Assembly: GCF_004362825.1 (NCBI RefSeq)
Contig: NZ_SNXZ01000002.1
Location: 1,421,365-1,485,364, forward strand
From: Labedaea rhizosphaerae
GTDB taxonomy: Bacteria > Actinomycetota > Actinomycetes > Mycobacteriales > Pseudonocardiaceae
Reading direction: 5' to 3'
DNA length: 64,000 nucleotides
Position 1 is the first letter of the stretch. Each line of letters begins with the position of its first letter. Position numbers and translations under genes: made by a program. Positions 30,308-38,850 of this stretch are shown piece after piece. The notes under the pieces are model-generated. The model was given only the letters and a program-made list of their open reading frames with translations, searched no databases and was not told where the DNA came from.

Positions 30308-31693
30308 ATGACGAAACCCACGAGCACCGTGACGGGGTCCGCGAGCGGACCCGCGGGTGACTCGATCACGGCCCGGCTGGACCGGTTACCGATCACCCGC
30401 ACGCACCGCAGGGCGACCGTGGCCGTGGGGCTCGGCCTGTTCTTCGAGTTCTACGAGGTGTTCCTGGCCGGCGTGCTGAGTTCGGTGCTGGTCAGCGAGT
30501 TCTCGCTGAGCAAGGGGCAACTGCCGCCGCTGCTGGCGTCCTCGTTCGTGGGCATGTTCCTGGGCGCGCTGCTGCTCGGCCGGTTCGCCGACCGGTTCGG
30601 CCGGCGCGGCGCGTTCCTGCTGAACCTCGGCACCTACTCGGTGTTCTCGTTCCTGGGCGCGTTCAGCCCGAACGCGGTGATGCTGCTGGTGACCCGCTTC
30701 TTCGCCGGCATCGGTCTGGGCGCCGAGCCGCCGCTCGCGGACACCTACCTGACCGACCTGCTGCCGGCCCGCAAGCGCGGCAAGGTCATCGCCGCGGCCT
30801 ACACGCTGGCGTTCTGCGGTGTGCCGGTCGTGGGCTTCCTGGCCAAGGGCTTGACCGAGCACGAGATCGCGGGCATCCCCGGCTGGCGCTGGCTCTTCGT
30901 GTTCGGCGCGCTGGGCGCGGTCGTCGTGTTCTTCCTGCGCCGCAGCCTGCCCGAGTCGCCGCGCTGGCTGCAGTCGGTCGGGCGCACGGAGGAGGCCGAG
31001 CAGGTCGTGGCGGCGTTCGAGGCCGAAGCCGGCAGCGACCGGGTGGCGGTGCCCGCGACCACCGAGCAGCGCGAGCCGACGTCGGCCGCGCCGGTGCGTG
31101 AGCTCTTCGGGCCCAAGCACGGCAAGCGCACCGTGATGATGGTGATCTTCCACCTGCTGCAGACGTTCGGCTACTACGGCTTCGGCACGATGGTGCCGCT
31201 GGTCCTGCTCGCGAAGGGTCACGACGTCAAGGAGTCGCTGCTCTACACGGCGCTGACCTACATCGGCTACCCGGTCGGCTCGGCGCTGTCGATGCCGCTG
31301 GTGGAGCGGTTCGAGCGCAAGTTCCTGGTGATCGGGTCGCTGCTGACGATGGGCGTGTTCGGCCTGGCGTTCGGCTACTCGGACTCGATGGTGCTCATCG
31401 TGGTCTTCGGCTTCGGCTACACCGCGGTCAGCAACCTGTTCTCCAACGCCTACCACATCTACCAGGCGGAGATCTTCCCGACGGCGTTGCGTTCGACGGC
31501 GGCGAGCGGCACGTATTCGTTGTCCCGGCTGACCACCGCGGCCATGCCGTTCGTGCTGGTGCCGCTGCTCGACCACACCAACCCGACCACGCTGTTCCTG
31601 GTGGTCGCCGGGGCCATGGCCCTGGTCGCCATCGACGTCGCCCTGCTCGGGCCGCGCACCACGGGCCGGACGGTGGAGAGCCTGTCGCAGTGA
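30308..31693 (+). CDS. MFS transporter (aromatic-acid or sugar-porter type)
   Basis: 461 residues, about 12 membrane segments; LLLGRFADRFGRRGAFLLN is the loop 2-3 signature and ESPRWLQSVGRTEEA the loop 6-7 signature. The ADRFGRR and PESPRWL motifs fit both the sugar-porter and aromatic-acid groups. Its position 24 bases before pobA makes 4-hydroxybenzoate import likely. Ribosome site GAGGGAG before ATG 30308. Confidence 0.88.
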   Translation: MTKPTSTVTGSASGPAGDSITARLDRLPITRTHRRATVAVGLGLFFEFYEVFLAGVLSSVLVSEFSLSKGQLPPLLASSFVGMFLGALLLGRFADRFGRRGAFLLNLGTYSVFSFLGAFSPNAVMLLVTRFFAGIGLGAEPPLADTYLTDLLPARKRGKVIAAAYTLAFCGVPVVGFLAKGLTEHEIAGIPGWRWLFVFGALGAVVVFFLRRSLPESPRWLQSVGRTEEAEQVVAAFEAEAGSDRVAVPATTEQREPTSAAPVRELFGPKHGKRTVMMVIFHLLQTFGYYGFGTMVPLVLLAKGHDVKESLLYTALTYIGYPVGSALSMPLVERFERKFLVIGSLLTMGVFGLAFGYSDSMVLIVVFGFGYTAVSNLFSNAYHIYQAEIFPTALRSTAASGTYSLSRLTTAAMPFVLVPLLDHTNPTTLFLVVAGAMALVAIDVALLGPRTTGRTVESLSQ

Positions 31694-31717
31694 CGAGGTT
31701 GGGAGCAGACTGGCCGG

Positions 31718-32893
31718 GTGCGTACGCGGGTTGCGATCATCGGCGCGGGTCCGGCCGGTCTGCTCCTGTCCCACCTGCTGGGGCTCGCGGGCGTCGACTC
31801 GGTGCTCGTCGAACGGCAGAGCGCCGAGCACGTCCGCTCGCGCATCCGCGCGGGCATCCTCGAGTCGTCCACTGTGGAGCTGCTGACCGAAGTCGGACTC
31901 GGTGACCGGCTCGCCCGCGAATCCCTTGCGCACCAAGGGATCTACCTGCAGTGGCCGGGCCACCGGCACCACCTGGACTTCCACGACCTCGTCGGCCGCT
32001 CGGTGTGCGTGTACGGCCAGACCGAGGTCACCCTCGACCTGATGCGGGCGCTCGCGGCCGCCGGGCGGACGGCGTTCTACGAAGCGAGCGACGTCCAGCC
32101 GCACGACGTCGAGTCCGATCGGCCGTTCGTCACGTTCACCGACGCCGACGGCACGCCGCAACGCCTGGACGCCGAGGTGATCGCCGGCTGCGACGGCTTC
32201 CACGGCCCGAGCCGCACGGCGATTCCCGACTCCGTGCGCCAGACGTGGGAACGCACCTATCCCTTCGCGTGGCTCGGTGTGCTGGCCGACGTGGCACCGT
32301 CCACCGATGACCTGATCTACGCGTGGCACCCCGACGGCTTCGCGTTGCACAGCATGCGCTCGCACCACGTCAGCCGCCTCTACCTGCAGGTGCGCCCGGA
32401 CGAGGACCTCAGTGAGTGGAGCGACGACCGGATCTGGACGGCGCTGGCCACCCGGTTCGGCGCGGGGATCGACGGCTGGGAGCTCAAGACCGGCCCGATC
32501 ACCGAGAAGAGCGTGCTGCCGATGCGCAGCTTCGTCGCCACGCCCATGCGCCACGGCAACCTGTTCCTGGCCGGCGACGCGGCGCACATCGTGCCGCCGA
32601 CCGGCGCGAAAGGGCTGAACCTGGCGGTCGCCGACGTGGCGCTGCTGGCCCGCGCGCTCACCGCCTTGCTCACCGAAGGCCGCACCGAACTGGCCGACGC
32701 CTATTCGGACACCGCCCTGCGCCGGGTCTGGCGCTGCACGCACTTCTCGTGGTGGATGACCATGATGTTGCACCGCCACGGCGACGACTTCGACGCGCGG
32801 TTGCAACTGTCCCAACTCGAACGGGTGATCAACTCCCGGGCCGCTGCCCGCGAGCTGGCCGAGAACTACGCTGGGCTTGCCATCGGGTATTGA
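31718..32893 (+). CDS. pobA: 4-hydroxybenzoate 3-monooxygenase
   Basis: 391 residues, flavoprotein hydroxylase making protocatechuate from 4-hydroxybenzoate with NAD(P)H and O2. Features: FAD motif IIGAGPAGLLLSHLLG, substrate region ERQSAEHVRSRIRAGILE (PHBH signature), CDGFHGPSRTAIP (DG motif) and LAGDAAHIVPPTGAKGLNLA (GD motif). It starts at GTG 31718 and the length matches the family. It links the transporter to the pca pathway elsewhere in the window. Confidence 0.95.
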   Translation: MRTRVAIIGAGPAGLLLSHLLGLAGVDSVLVERQSAEHVRSRIRAGILESSTVELLTEVGLGDRLARESLAHQGIYLQWPGHRHHLDFHDLVGRSVCVYGQTEVTLDLMRALAAAGRTAFYEASDVQPHDVESDRPFVTFTDADGTPQRLDAEVIAGCDGFHGPSRTAIPDSVRQTWERTYPFAWLGVLADVAPSTDDLIYAWHPDGFALHSMRSHHVSRLYLQVRPDEDLSEWSDDRIWTALATRFGAGIDGWELKTGPITEKSVLPMRSFVATPMRHGNLFLAGDAAHIVPPTGAKGLNLAVADVALLARALTALLTEGRTELADAYSDTALRRVWRCTHFSWWMTMMLHRHGDDFDARLQLSQLERVINSRAAARELAENYAGLAIGY

Positions 32894-32956
32894 CCAGCGG
32901 TTTCCGCCTCACCGGCATCGGGTAGACCACATCGAGATTCCGACGGAAGGGTGGGT

Positions 32957-34261
32957 ATGGCGCAACGACCGGAACGAATCGTCATCGTGGGCGGCGGGTT
33001 CGCGGGGTACGAGACCGCGCGTGGCCTCATCCACGACGAGCGCGACATCGAGGTCGTGCTGATCAACGCCACCGACTACTTCCTCTACCTGCCGCTGCTG
33101 CCCGAGGTCGCGGCCGGCATCCTCGACCCGCAGCGGATCGCGATCTCGCTCGCCGTGGTGCTGCCCGGGGTCCGGCTCGTGCGGGGCGAGGTCACCGGCG
33201 TCGACCTGGACGCGAAGACCGTCAGCTACCTCAACCCCGAGGACACCGAGGCGTCGCTGAGCTACGACAAGCTCGTGCTCGCGGCCGGCAGCGTGAACAA
33301 GCTGCTCCCGGTGCCCGGGGTGGCCGACTACGCGCACGGGTTCCGCGGCATCCCCGAGGCCTTGTACCTGCGCGACCACATCATCCGGCAGATCGAACTC
33401 GCCGCGTCCACCGACGACCCGGCCGAACGCGACGCGCGCTGCACGTTCGTGGTGGTCGGCGCCGGTTACACCGGGACGGAGGTCGCGGCCCAGGGCCCCG
33501 GGTTCACCAAGCGCCTGGCCGCGCGGCACCCCGAGCTGCGTGACCAGCCGATCCGCTGGATGCTGCTCGACGTCGCCCCACACGTGCTGCCTGAGCTGGA
33601 CAAACGCCTGGCGGCCACGTCCGATCGCGTGCTGCGCGAACGCGGTGTCGACGTGCGGATGAAGACGTCGATCGACGAGGCCATGGCCGACGGGGTGAAG
33701 CTGACCACCGGTGAACGGGTGCCGACCCGCACGCTGGTGTGGTGCGTCGGCGTGCGGCCGGACCCGTTGATCGAGTCGATCGGGTTGCCCACCGAGAAGG
33801 GTCGGCTCTGCGTCGACACCACCTTGCAGGTGCTCGACCACCCGGAGGTGTTCGCCTGTGGTGACGTGGCCGCGGTACCGGACCTGACCCGGCCGGGCCA
33901 GGTGTGCGGGATGACCGCGCAACACGCTGTGCGCCAAGGGAAACTGGCCGGGCGCAACGTGCTCGCCGCGCTGGACGGCAAGCCGCTGCGCCGCTACAAG
34001 CACCACGACCTCGGCTTCGTCGTCGACCTCGGCGGCAAGCAGGCGGCGGCCAACCCGCTGCACGTGCCGTTGTCGGGGTTGGCGGCCAAGGCCGTCACCC
34101 GCGGCTACCACCTGATGTCCATGCCGGGCAACCGCCTGCGCACGGCGATCGACTGGGCCGTGGATGCCGTGTCGCCGCGGCAGAGCGTCGAGTTCGGCCT
34201 GGTCCGCGGGGCGTCGGTGCCGCTGGACACGGCCTCGCCGGAACTCGCTCGACGCCGTTAG
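32957..34261 (+). CDS. ndh: Type II NADH dehydrogenase (NDH-2)
   Basis: 434 residues, peripheral membrane flavoprotein that passes electrons from NADH to quinone without pumping protons. FAD-binding IVIVGGGFAGYETARGL at the N terminus, NAD motif FVVVGAGYTGTEVAA around residue 167, and the C-terminal FACGDVAAVPDLTRPGQ. The C-terminal 60 residues carry the amphipathic membrane-binding region. ATG 32957 is six bases after GGAAGG; 63 bases separate it from pobA, so it may be in the same transcript, supplying redox balance. Confidence 0.9.
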   Translation: MAQRPERIVIVGGGFAGYETARGLIHDERDIEVVLINATDYFLYLPLLPEVAAGILDPQRIAISLAVVLPGVRLVRGEVTGVDLDAKTVSYLNPEDTEASLSYDKLVLAAGSVNKLLPVPGVADYAHGFRGIPEALYLRDHIIRQIELAASTDDPAERDARCTFVVVGAGYTGTEVAAQGPGFTKRLAARHPELRDQPIRWMLLDVAPHVLPELDKRLAATSDRVLRERGVDVRMKTSIDEAMADGVKLTTGERVPTRTLVWCVGVRPDPLIESIGLPTEKGRLCVDTTLQVLDHPEVFACGDVAAVPDLTRPGQVCGMTAQHAVRQGKLAGRNVLAALDGKPLRRYKHHDLGFVVDLGGKQAAANPLHVPLSGLAAKAVTRGYHLMSMPGNRLRTAIDWAVDAVSPRQSVEFGLVRGASVPLDTASPELARRR

Positions 34262-34315
34262 CCACCGTCGGCTAGCCTCTGCCTCGCCGTGATCCGACCC
34301 GAGGGGGTGAGACCC

Positions 34316-34378
34316 GTGAACGTTGTCCAGACGTGGGTGCTCACCCTGTTCGTCGCGGCGGGGCGGGAGACGACATAG
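34316..34378 (+). CDS. Putative 20-residue leader peptide
   Basis: GTG 34316 to TAG 34376-34378 encodes MNVVQTWVLTLFVAAGRETT, preceded by GAGGGGGTGAG, a strong ribosome site. It ends 41 bases before the GTG of the next gene. The 3' end overlaps the first arm of a hairpin series, so translation could control folding. Its small size leaves doubt. Confidence 0.5.
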   Translation: MNVVQTWVLTLFVAAGRETT

Positions 34379-34406
34379 GTCTCCTCGGGAGCGCCTGACC
34401 TCCCGA
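34365..34406 (+). promoter_or_regulatory. Possible attenuator: alternative hairpins before the hydrolase
   Basis: GGAGAC (34366-34371) pairs with GTCTCC (34379-34384), and TCGGGAG (34385-34391) with CTCCCGA (34400-34406). CGGGAG at 34364-34369 can instead pair with CTCCCG at 34400-34405. The last arm is followed directly by AAAGG, the hydrolase ribosome site. Ribosome position on the leader peptide would decide which pair forms. Inference from sequence only. Confidence 0.5.
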
Positions 34407-34418
34407 AAGGCATGACCT

Positions 34419-35159
34419 GTGCACTTCACAGCCCAATCCACGACCGACGGCATCGTCGAGCGCGACTTCACCCTCGGTGACATCACCGGCGTCCTCTGGT
34501 CGCCCGAAGGCGGCAGCGGCCGCGCTCCCCTGGTCCTGCTGGGCCACGGCGGCGGCAACCACAAGAAGCACCCGGCCATGGCCGGCCGGGCCCGGCTCCT
34601 GGTGTTGGGCGGCGGTTTCCACGTCGCCTGCATCGACGCACCCGGGCACGGCGACCGGCCGCCGTTCACCAAGGCCGACGAGCGGGAGATCGCCGAGATG
34701 CTGGCGGCCCGGGAAGCGGGCCGACCGGAAGGTCCGATCGTGGAGCGGTTCAACGGTCACCTCGCCGAGCGGGCTGTGCCCGAGTGGCAGGCGACCCTGG
34801 ACGCCTTGCAGGAACTACCCGAGATCGGTCCGGACGGGCCGGTCGGCTACTTCGGGCTGAACATGGGCACCGCCTTCGGCGTCCGGCTGGCGGCGATCGA
34901 CCGGCGGATCACGGCGGCGGTCTTCGGCCTGTTCTGGCACGGCTCGCTCGAGGAGGCGGCCCGGCGGATCACCATCCCGGTCGAGTTCGCGATGCAGTGG
35001 GACGACGAGCACATCCCGCGTGAGTCCGGCCTGGCGCTGTTCGACGCGTTCGCCTCGGCGGACAAGTCGTTGCACGTCAACTCGGGCAAGCACAAGGAAC
35101 TGCCCCGGTTCGAGTCCGACAGCGCGGTCCGGTTCTTCGTCCGGCACCTGACGGTCTGA
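34419..35159 (+). CDS. Alpha/beta hydrolase-like protein lacking the nucleophile serine
   Basis: 246 residues, dienelactone-hydrolase-like fold: LGHGGGNHKKHP near the oxyanion site, elbow GYFGLNMGTAFG, acid in MQWDDEHIP, and His in NSGKHKELPRFE. At the nucleophile elbow the usual Gly-x-Ser-x-Gly reads G-L-Asn148-M-G (codon AAC 34860-34862), one base from AGC. Either this is a non-hydrolytic member or the site was lost recently. The start is GTG 34419 after AAAGG. It is preceded by a leader peptide and ended by a hairpin terminator, so it forms a unit of its own. Confidence 0.82.
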   Translation: MHFTAQSTTDGIVERDFTLGDITGVLWSPEGGSGRAPLVLLGHGGGNHKKHPAMAGRARLLVLGGGFHVACIDAPGHGDRPPFTKADEREIAEMLAAREAGRPEGPIVERFNGHLAERAVPEWQATLDALQELPEIGPDGPVGYFGLNMGTAFGVRLAAIDRRITAAVFGLFWHGSLEEAARRITIPVEFAMQWDDEHIPRESGLALFDAFASADKSLHVNSGKHKELPRFESDSAVRFFVRHLTV

Positions 35160-35168
35160 CCGACCCGG

Positions 35169-35203
35169 ACATCGGCGCCCGGCTGCGAGTCGGGCGCCGA
35201 TGT
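35169..35203 (+). terminator. Terminator after the hydrolase gene
   Basis: ACATCGGCGCCCG (35169-35181) pairs perfectly with CGGGCGCCGATGT (35191-35203), loop nine bases, followed by GTTCG. It begins nine bases after the stop codon. Confidence 0.82.
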
Positions 35204-35259
35204 GTTCGCAAGCGGCGCCGTGGGTATCCCCGGCCACACGAACCGGGAGGAGCGAAGAC

Positions 35260-35448
35260 GTGACCGCACCCCACGACATCGAGTTCGACCAGGTCGCACC
35301 GCCCGAGCAGCGACGCAAGGCAGCGCGGGCGGTCGCCACGCTCGCGACCGACGCCGAGGACTGCGCGCAACTGCTGGCCATGCTGGGCCTGACCGCCGCC
35401 GACGGACTCTCGAAGGGCCGGCCGGCACGCAAGCGCAGGGCGGCCTGA
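35260..35448 (+). CDS. Small conserved-looking protein, unknown
   Basis: 62 residues: MTAPHDIEFDQVAPPEQRRK, then a helical segment AARAVATLATDAEDCAQLLA and a basic end GRPARKRRAA. It resembles short actinobacterial helical proteins of unknown role. GTG 35260 is preceded by GGGAGGAG. Its stop overlaps the next gene's ATG by one base (TGATG). Confidence 0.65.
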   Translation: MTAPHDIEFDQVAPPEQRRKAARAVATLATDAEDCAQLLAMLGLTAADGLSKGRPARKRRAA

Positions 35449-35615
35449 TGCATCCGGACGGGCCCAGCGAACACGCCGAGTACACCGAGACCTCCGACCA
35501 GGTCGTGCGTGACGAGGAAACGGAGGCGATCCCACCGGCCGCCGCCGCGCGGGCCGCGGCGGCCGAAGAGGTGGGTGGCGACGTGGACGACGAGATCCGC
35601 GTGCCGCCCGAGTGA
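35448..35615 (+). CDS. Small acidic protein, unknown
   Basis: 55 residues, very acidic (Glu/Asp about a quarter of residues) with an Ala-rich middle, no membrane segment. Coupled to the preceding small gene by TGATG. It is followed by the convergent hairpin shared with bglC. Coding is supported by the coupling and by good third-position GC; function is unknown. Confidence 0.55.
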   Translation: MHPDGPSEHAEYTETSDQVVRDEETEAIPPAAAARAAAAEEVGGDVDDEIRVPPE

Positions 35616-35623
35616 GCCCCAGG

Positions 35624-35674
35624 CGCTGTCCTGCAAATCCGTGGTCGTAGTCGACCGAGATTCACAGGACAGCG
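35624..35674. terminator. Hairpin repeat between convergent genes (copy 1)
   Basis: CGCTGTCCTG (35624-35633) pairs with CAGGACAGCG (35665-35674); inner AATC/GATT and GGTCG/CGACC also pair. It lies between the small acidic gene and the bglC stop. A related hairpin lies at 47118-47180, between another convergent pair. Confidence 0.75.
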
Positions 35675-35675
35675 A

Positions 35676-37022
35676 CTAGAACCCGTTCTCGCGGATCACG
35701 TCGGCGTACCAGCGCGCGCTCTGTTTCAACGTGCGCTCCTGCGTCGCGAAGTCCACGTGCACCAGGCCGAACCGCTTCGCATAGCCCTCGGCCCACTCGA
35801 AGTTGTCCAGCAACGACCAGTAGAAGTAGCCCCGCAGGTCGACGCCCTGGTCGATCGCCGCGTGCGCGGCCCGCAGGTGCGCCTCGACGAACGCCACCCG
35901 GTCCTCGTCGGCCACACCAGGGTAGGCCGCCCCGTTCTCGGTGATCACCAGCGGCACCTCCGGGTAGTCGCGTTGCACCTGTACCAGCAAATCGGTCAGC
36001 TCGTCGGGCTGCACGTCCCAGCCCGAGTCCGTGACCGGCGCGCCGGTGGGGTGGAAACCCACGTGTTCCGAGCCGACCCACGTCAGGTCCGGCGTCTCGC
36101 CGCGGTCGCTGACCTGGTAGCCGCGGTAGTAGTTGATGCCCAGCACGTCGATGGGAGCGGCGATCGTGTCGAGGTCGCCGTCGCGGACCAGGTCGTCCGG
36201 CCACCACCGCCGGACGTCGGCGAGCACGTCGTTGGGGTAGCCGCGGCCGAAGACCGGGTCCATGAAGATCCGGTTCTGCAGGCCGTCGACGCGTCGCACG
36301 GCGTCCGCGTCGCCCGCCACCGGGTAGAGGTTCAGGGCCAGCCCCGCGACAGCGGCGGGCACCCGCTCGCGGATCGCGCGCATCCCCAGTCCGTGCGCGA
36401 GCAGCAAGTGGTGCACCGCCGCCAGCGCGGCCGTCCGGTCCTGCCTGCCCGGTGCGTGCCTTCCCGAGGCGTAGCCGAGGAACGCCGAGCACCACGGCTC
36501 GTTGATGGTGTGCCACTGGACCACGCGGTCGCCGAGCCGGTCGAGCACGGCCAGGGCGTAGTCGGCGAACCGGAAGGCGGTGTCCCGGTTGGCCCAGCCG
36601 CCCTGGTCCTCCAGCGCCTGGGGCAGGTCCCAGTGGTAGAGGGTCAGGCACGGCGTGATCCCGTTGTCCAGCAGGCGGTCCACGAGCCGGTCGTAGAACC
36701 CGAGCCCCTTCGAGTTGACCGTGCCGTCGGCGTGCAGCACCCGTGGCCACGCCACCGAGAACCGGTATGCGTCGAGGCCCAGCTCGGTCATCAAGGCGAC
36801 GTCACGGTCCATCAGCCGGTAGTGGTCGGCCCCCGGGTCGCCGGTGTCGCCGTTCACGACGGCACCGGGCGTCGCGCAGAACCGGTCCCAGATGGACTCG
36901 ACGCGACCGTCCACAGTGGTCGAACCCTCGATCTGGAAGGCCGAGGTGGCCGAACCCCAGGTGAATCCGGCCGGAAAGCGGAGCCGGGCCCTGGTTGCCT
37001 GGGTTTCAGTGGACACGATCAT
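35676..37022 (-). CDS. bglC: Beta-glucosidase, glycoside hydrolase family 1
   Basis: 448 residues, retaining GH1 TIM barrel with acid/base Glu175 (HTINEPWCS) and nucleophile Glu362 (VITENGAAY). N-terminal FPAGFTWGSATSAFQIEG is the family signature. Cytosolic (no signal peptide), as expected for hydrolysis of imported cellobiose. ATG 37022 overlaps the permease stop by four bases (ATGA); GTG 37016, better spaced from AAAGG, is an alternative. Last gene of the CebR-controlled operon; its order matches Streptomyces cebEFG-bglC. Confidence 0.94.
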   Translation of the reverse strand: MIVSTETQATRARLRFPAGFTWGSATSAFQIEGSTTVDGRVESIWDRFCATPGAVVNGDTGDPGADHYRLMDRDVALMTELGLDAYRFSVAWPRVLHADGTVNSKGLGFYDRLVDRLLDNGITPCLTLYHWDLPQALEDQGGWANRDTAFRFADYALAVLDRLGDRVVQWHTINEPWCSAFLGYASGRHAPGRQDRTAALAAVHHLLLAHGLGMRAIRERVPAAVAGLALNLYPVAGDADAVRRVDGLQNRIFMDPVFGRGYPNDVLADVRRWWPDDLVRDGDLDTIAAPIDVLGINYYRGYQVSDRGETPDLTWVGSEHVGFHPTGAPVTDSGWDVQPDELTDLLVQVQRDYPEVPLVITENGAAYPGVADEDRVAFVEAHLRAAHAAIDQGVDLRGYFYWSLLDNFEWAEGYAKRFGLVHVDFATQERTLKQSARWYADVIRENGF

Positions 37023-37843
37023 CCTTTCACCGCGCCCGCCATGATGCCGGCCACGATCTGGCGGCCGAGCAGCACGAAGACGACGAGAATCGGGATGGTG
37101 GCCAGGGTGGTACCGGCCAACACCAGGGAGTAGTCGACGTAGTAACCGCTTTGCAGGCGTTCCAGCGCCAGCTGCACGGTGGGGTTCTCGGGGTCGAGCA
37201 CGACCAGCGGCCACAGGAAGTCGTTCCACGACATCATGAACGTGAACATGCCGAGGAACGCCGCGGCCGGGCGGGACGCGGGCAGGGCGACGTGCCAGAA
37301 GACGCGCAGCATCGAGCAGCCGTCCATCCGGGCCGCCTCGATCAGCTCGTCGGGCAGCGCCGACACCAGGTACTGGCGCATCCAGAACACGCCGATCGCG
37401 CTGACCAGGTTCGGGATGATCACCGCGGGCAGGTGCCCGGCCCAGCCGAAGTCCGCCATCGCGATGTAGAGCGGGATGATGCCGAGTTGCGTCGGCACCG
37501 CGAGCGTCGCGATGACGAACAGGAAGAGCCCGTTGCGACCGCGGAAGCGCAGCTTGGCGAAGGCGAACCCGGCCAGCGTGCACAGCAGGACGGTCGAGAT
37601 GGTCACCGTGCCGGACACGATCACGCTGTTGCCCAGCGCCCGCCAGAACGGCACGGTGTCGAACACCCGCGCCGCGTTGGCGAAGAAGTTCCCGCCGGGC
37701 AACAACGGCGGCACCTTCTGGGTCATCATCCCGCTGTCCCGGCTGGCCACCAGGAACGACCAGTAGAACGGGAAGACCGAGCCGATGATGAACGCGGCCA
37801 GCAGCCCGTAGACCCAGAAGCGCGCGCGTCGCAGTCCTGTCAC
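37019..37843 (-). CDS. cebG: Cellobiose/cello-oligosaccharide ABC permease 2
   Basis: 274 residues, six membrane segments; EAA loop region ELIEAARMDGCSMLRVFWHV, the ATPase contact, and FMMSWNDFLWPLVVL near the end. Carbohydrate uptake transporter 1 family. The GTG start overlaps the upstream permease stop (GTGA). No ATPase is encoded in the locus; a shared MsiK-like ATPase elsewhere is expected, as in Streptomyces. Confidence 0.93.
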   Translation of the reverse strand: MTGLRRARFWVYGLLAAFIIGSVFPFYWSFLVASRDSGMMTQKVPPLLPGGNFFANAARVFDTVPFWRALGNSVIVSGTVTISTVLLCTLAGFAFAKLRFRGRNGLFLFVIATLAVPTQLGIIPLYIAMADFGWAGHLPAVIIPNLVSAIGVFWMRQYLVSALPDELIEAARMDGCSMLRVFWHVALPASRPAAAFLGMFTFMMSWNDFLWPLVVLDPENPTVQLALERLQSGYYVDYSLVLAGTTLATIPILVVFVLLGRQIVAGIMAGAVKG

Positions 37844-38850
37844 TTCTTCTCCCCCGTCCCGGCCAGCCTGCGGGTGAGCAGGAAGTTGATCACCGCGATC
37901 ACGATGATCACCAGGAACAGCACCCACGCGATGGCCGACGCGTAGCCGAGGTGCTGCGACTCGAAACCGGTCTGGTACAGGTAGAGCGTCACCGTCTGGA
38001 ACTGGTTGGACGAGCCGCCGTTGTTCGACCCGGGCATCGAGTCGAAGAGCTTCGGCTCGGTGAACACCTGCAGACCACCGATCGTCGAGGTCATCACCAC
38101 GAAGATCAGCGTGGGCCGCAGCAACGGAAGCGTGATGCTGACCAGCCGGCGGAACGCGCTCGCTCCGTCGATCAGCGCGGCCTCGTAGACGTCCTTGGGG
38201 ATGGCCTGCATGGCGGCCAGCACGATCAGGGCGTTGTAGCCGGTCCACCGCCAGTTGATCATCACGGCGATGGCGATGTGGCTGGCGAACCGGCTGGCCT
38301 GCCAGTCGATCCGGTCGAGGCCCACGAGTTCCAGGAACCCGTTGACCAGTCCGTAGTTGGGGCCGAACAGGTTGGCGAAGATGATGCCGAGCGCGACGAG
38401 GCTCGCCACGTACGGCAGCAGCACGCCGATCCGCCAGCCGGTCGGGGCCCGCAGGTTAGTGTTGAGCAGCGCGGCGAGCAGCACCGCGATGATGATCTGC
38501 GGGACGCTGGAGAGCAGGAAGATGCTGAGCGTGTTGACCAGCGTCGTGTAGAACTGGTCGTCCTGGAACAGGTCGATGTAGTTGTTGAAGCCGATGAACT
38601 TGTGCGTCTCGTCGAGCAGGTCCCAATCGAACAGTGAGACGTATCCCGTGTACAGCAACGGGAACAGGCCCACCAGTCCGAAGAGGATGAAGAACGGTGC
38701 GATGTAGACGTACGGCGAGAACTTGACGTCCCAGCCGCTGATCCGGTCTCGCAGCGTCAGCTTCGGCGTCTGCGGCACCGGGCCCGGCACCTCTGGGTAC
38801 CGGCCGGTCGGCCCGCGCTCGGCCAGTCGGGCCGACCGGCCGGAGCTCAT
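37840..38850 (-). CDS. cebF: Cellobiose/cello-oligosaccharide ABC permease 1
   Basis: 336 residues with a 45-residue cytosolic N-terminal extension and six membrane segments; EAA loop DVYEAALIDGASAFRRLVSI. Pairs with CebG. The ATG overlaps the binding-protein stop by four bases. Family assignment is secure; the sugar is inferred from the CebR boxes and bglC. Confidence 0.93.
   Translation of the reverse strand: MSSGRSARLAERGPTGRYPEVPGPVPQTPKLTLRDRISGWDVKFSPYVYIAPFFILFGLVGLFPLLYTGYVSLFDWDLLDETHKFIGFNNYIDLFQDDQFYTTLVNTLSIFLLSSVPQIIIAVLLAALLNTNLRAPTGWRIGVLLPYVASLVALGIIFANLFGPNYGLVNGFLELVGLDRIDWQASRFASHIAIAVMINWRWTGYNALIVLAAMQAIPKDVYEAALIDGASAFRRLVSITLPLLRPTLIFVVMTSTIGGLQVFTEPKLFDSMPGSNNGGSSNQFQTVTLYLYQTGFESQHLGYASAIAWVLFLVIIVIAVINFLLTRRLAGTGEKK

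Noticed and set aside
30386-32815. An 809-codon open frame on the minus strand
   Set aside because: Antisense to the MFS transporter and pobA, His/Arg/Glu-rich, with no family resemblance. Codon bias supports the plus-strand genes.
35448-35615. Treating the region after the small basic gene as non-coding
   Set aside because: The TGATG overlap and coding-like composition favour a second short gene, so it is listed with low confidence.
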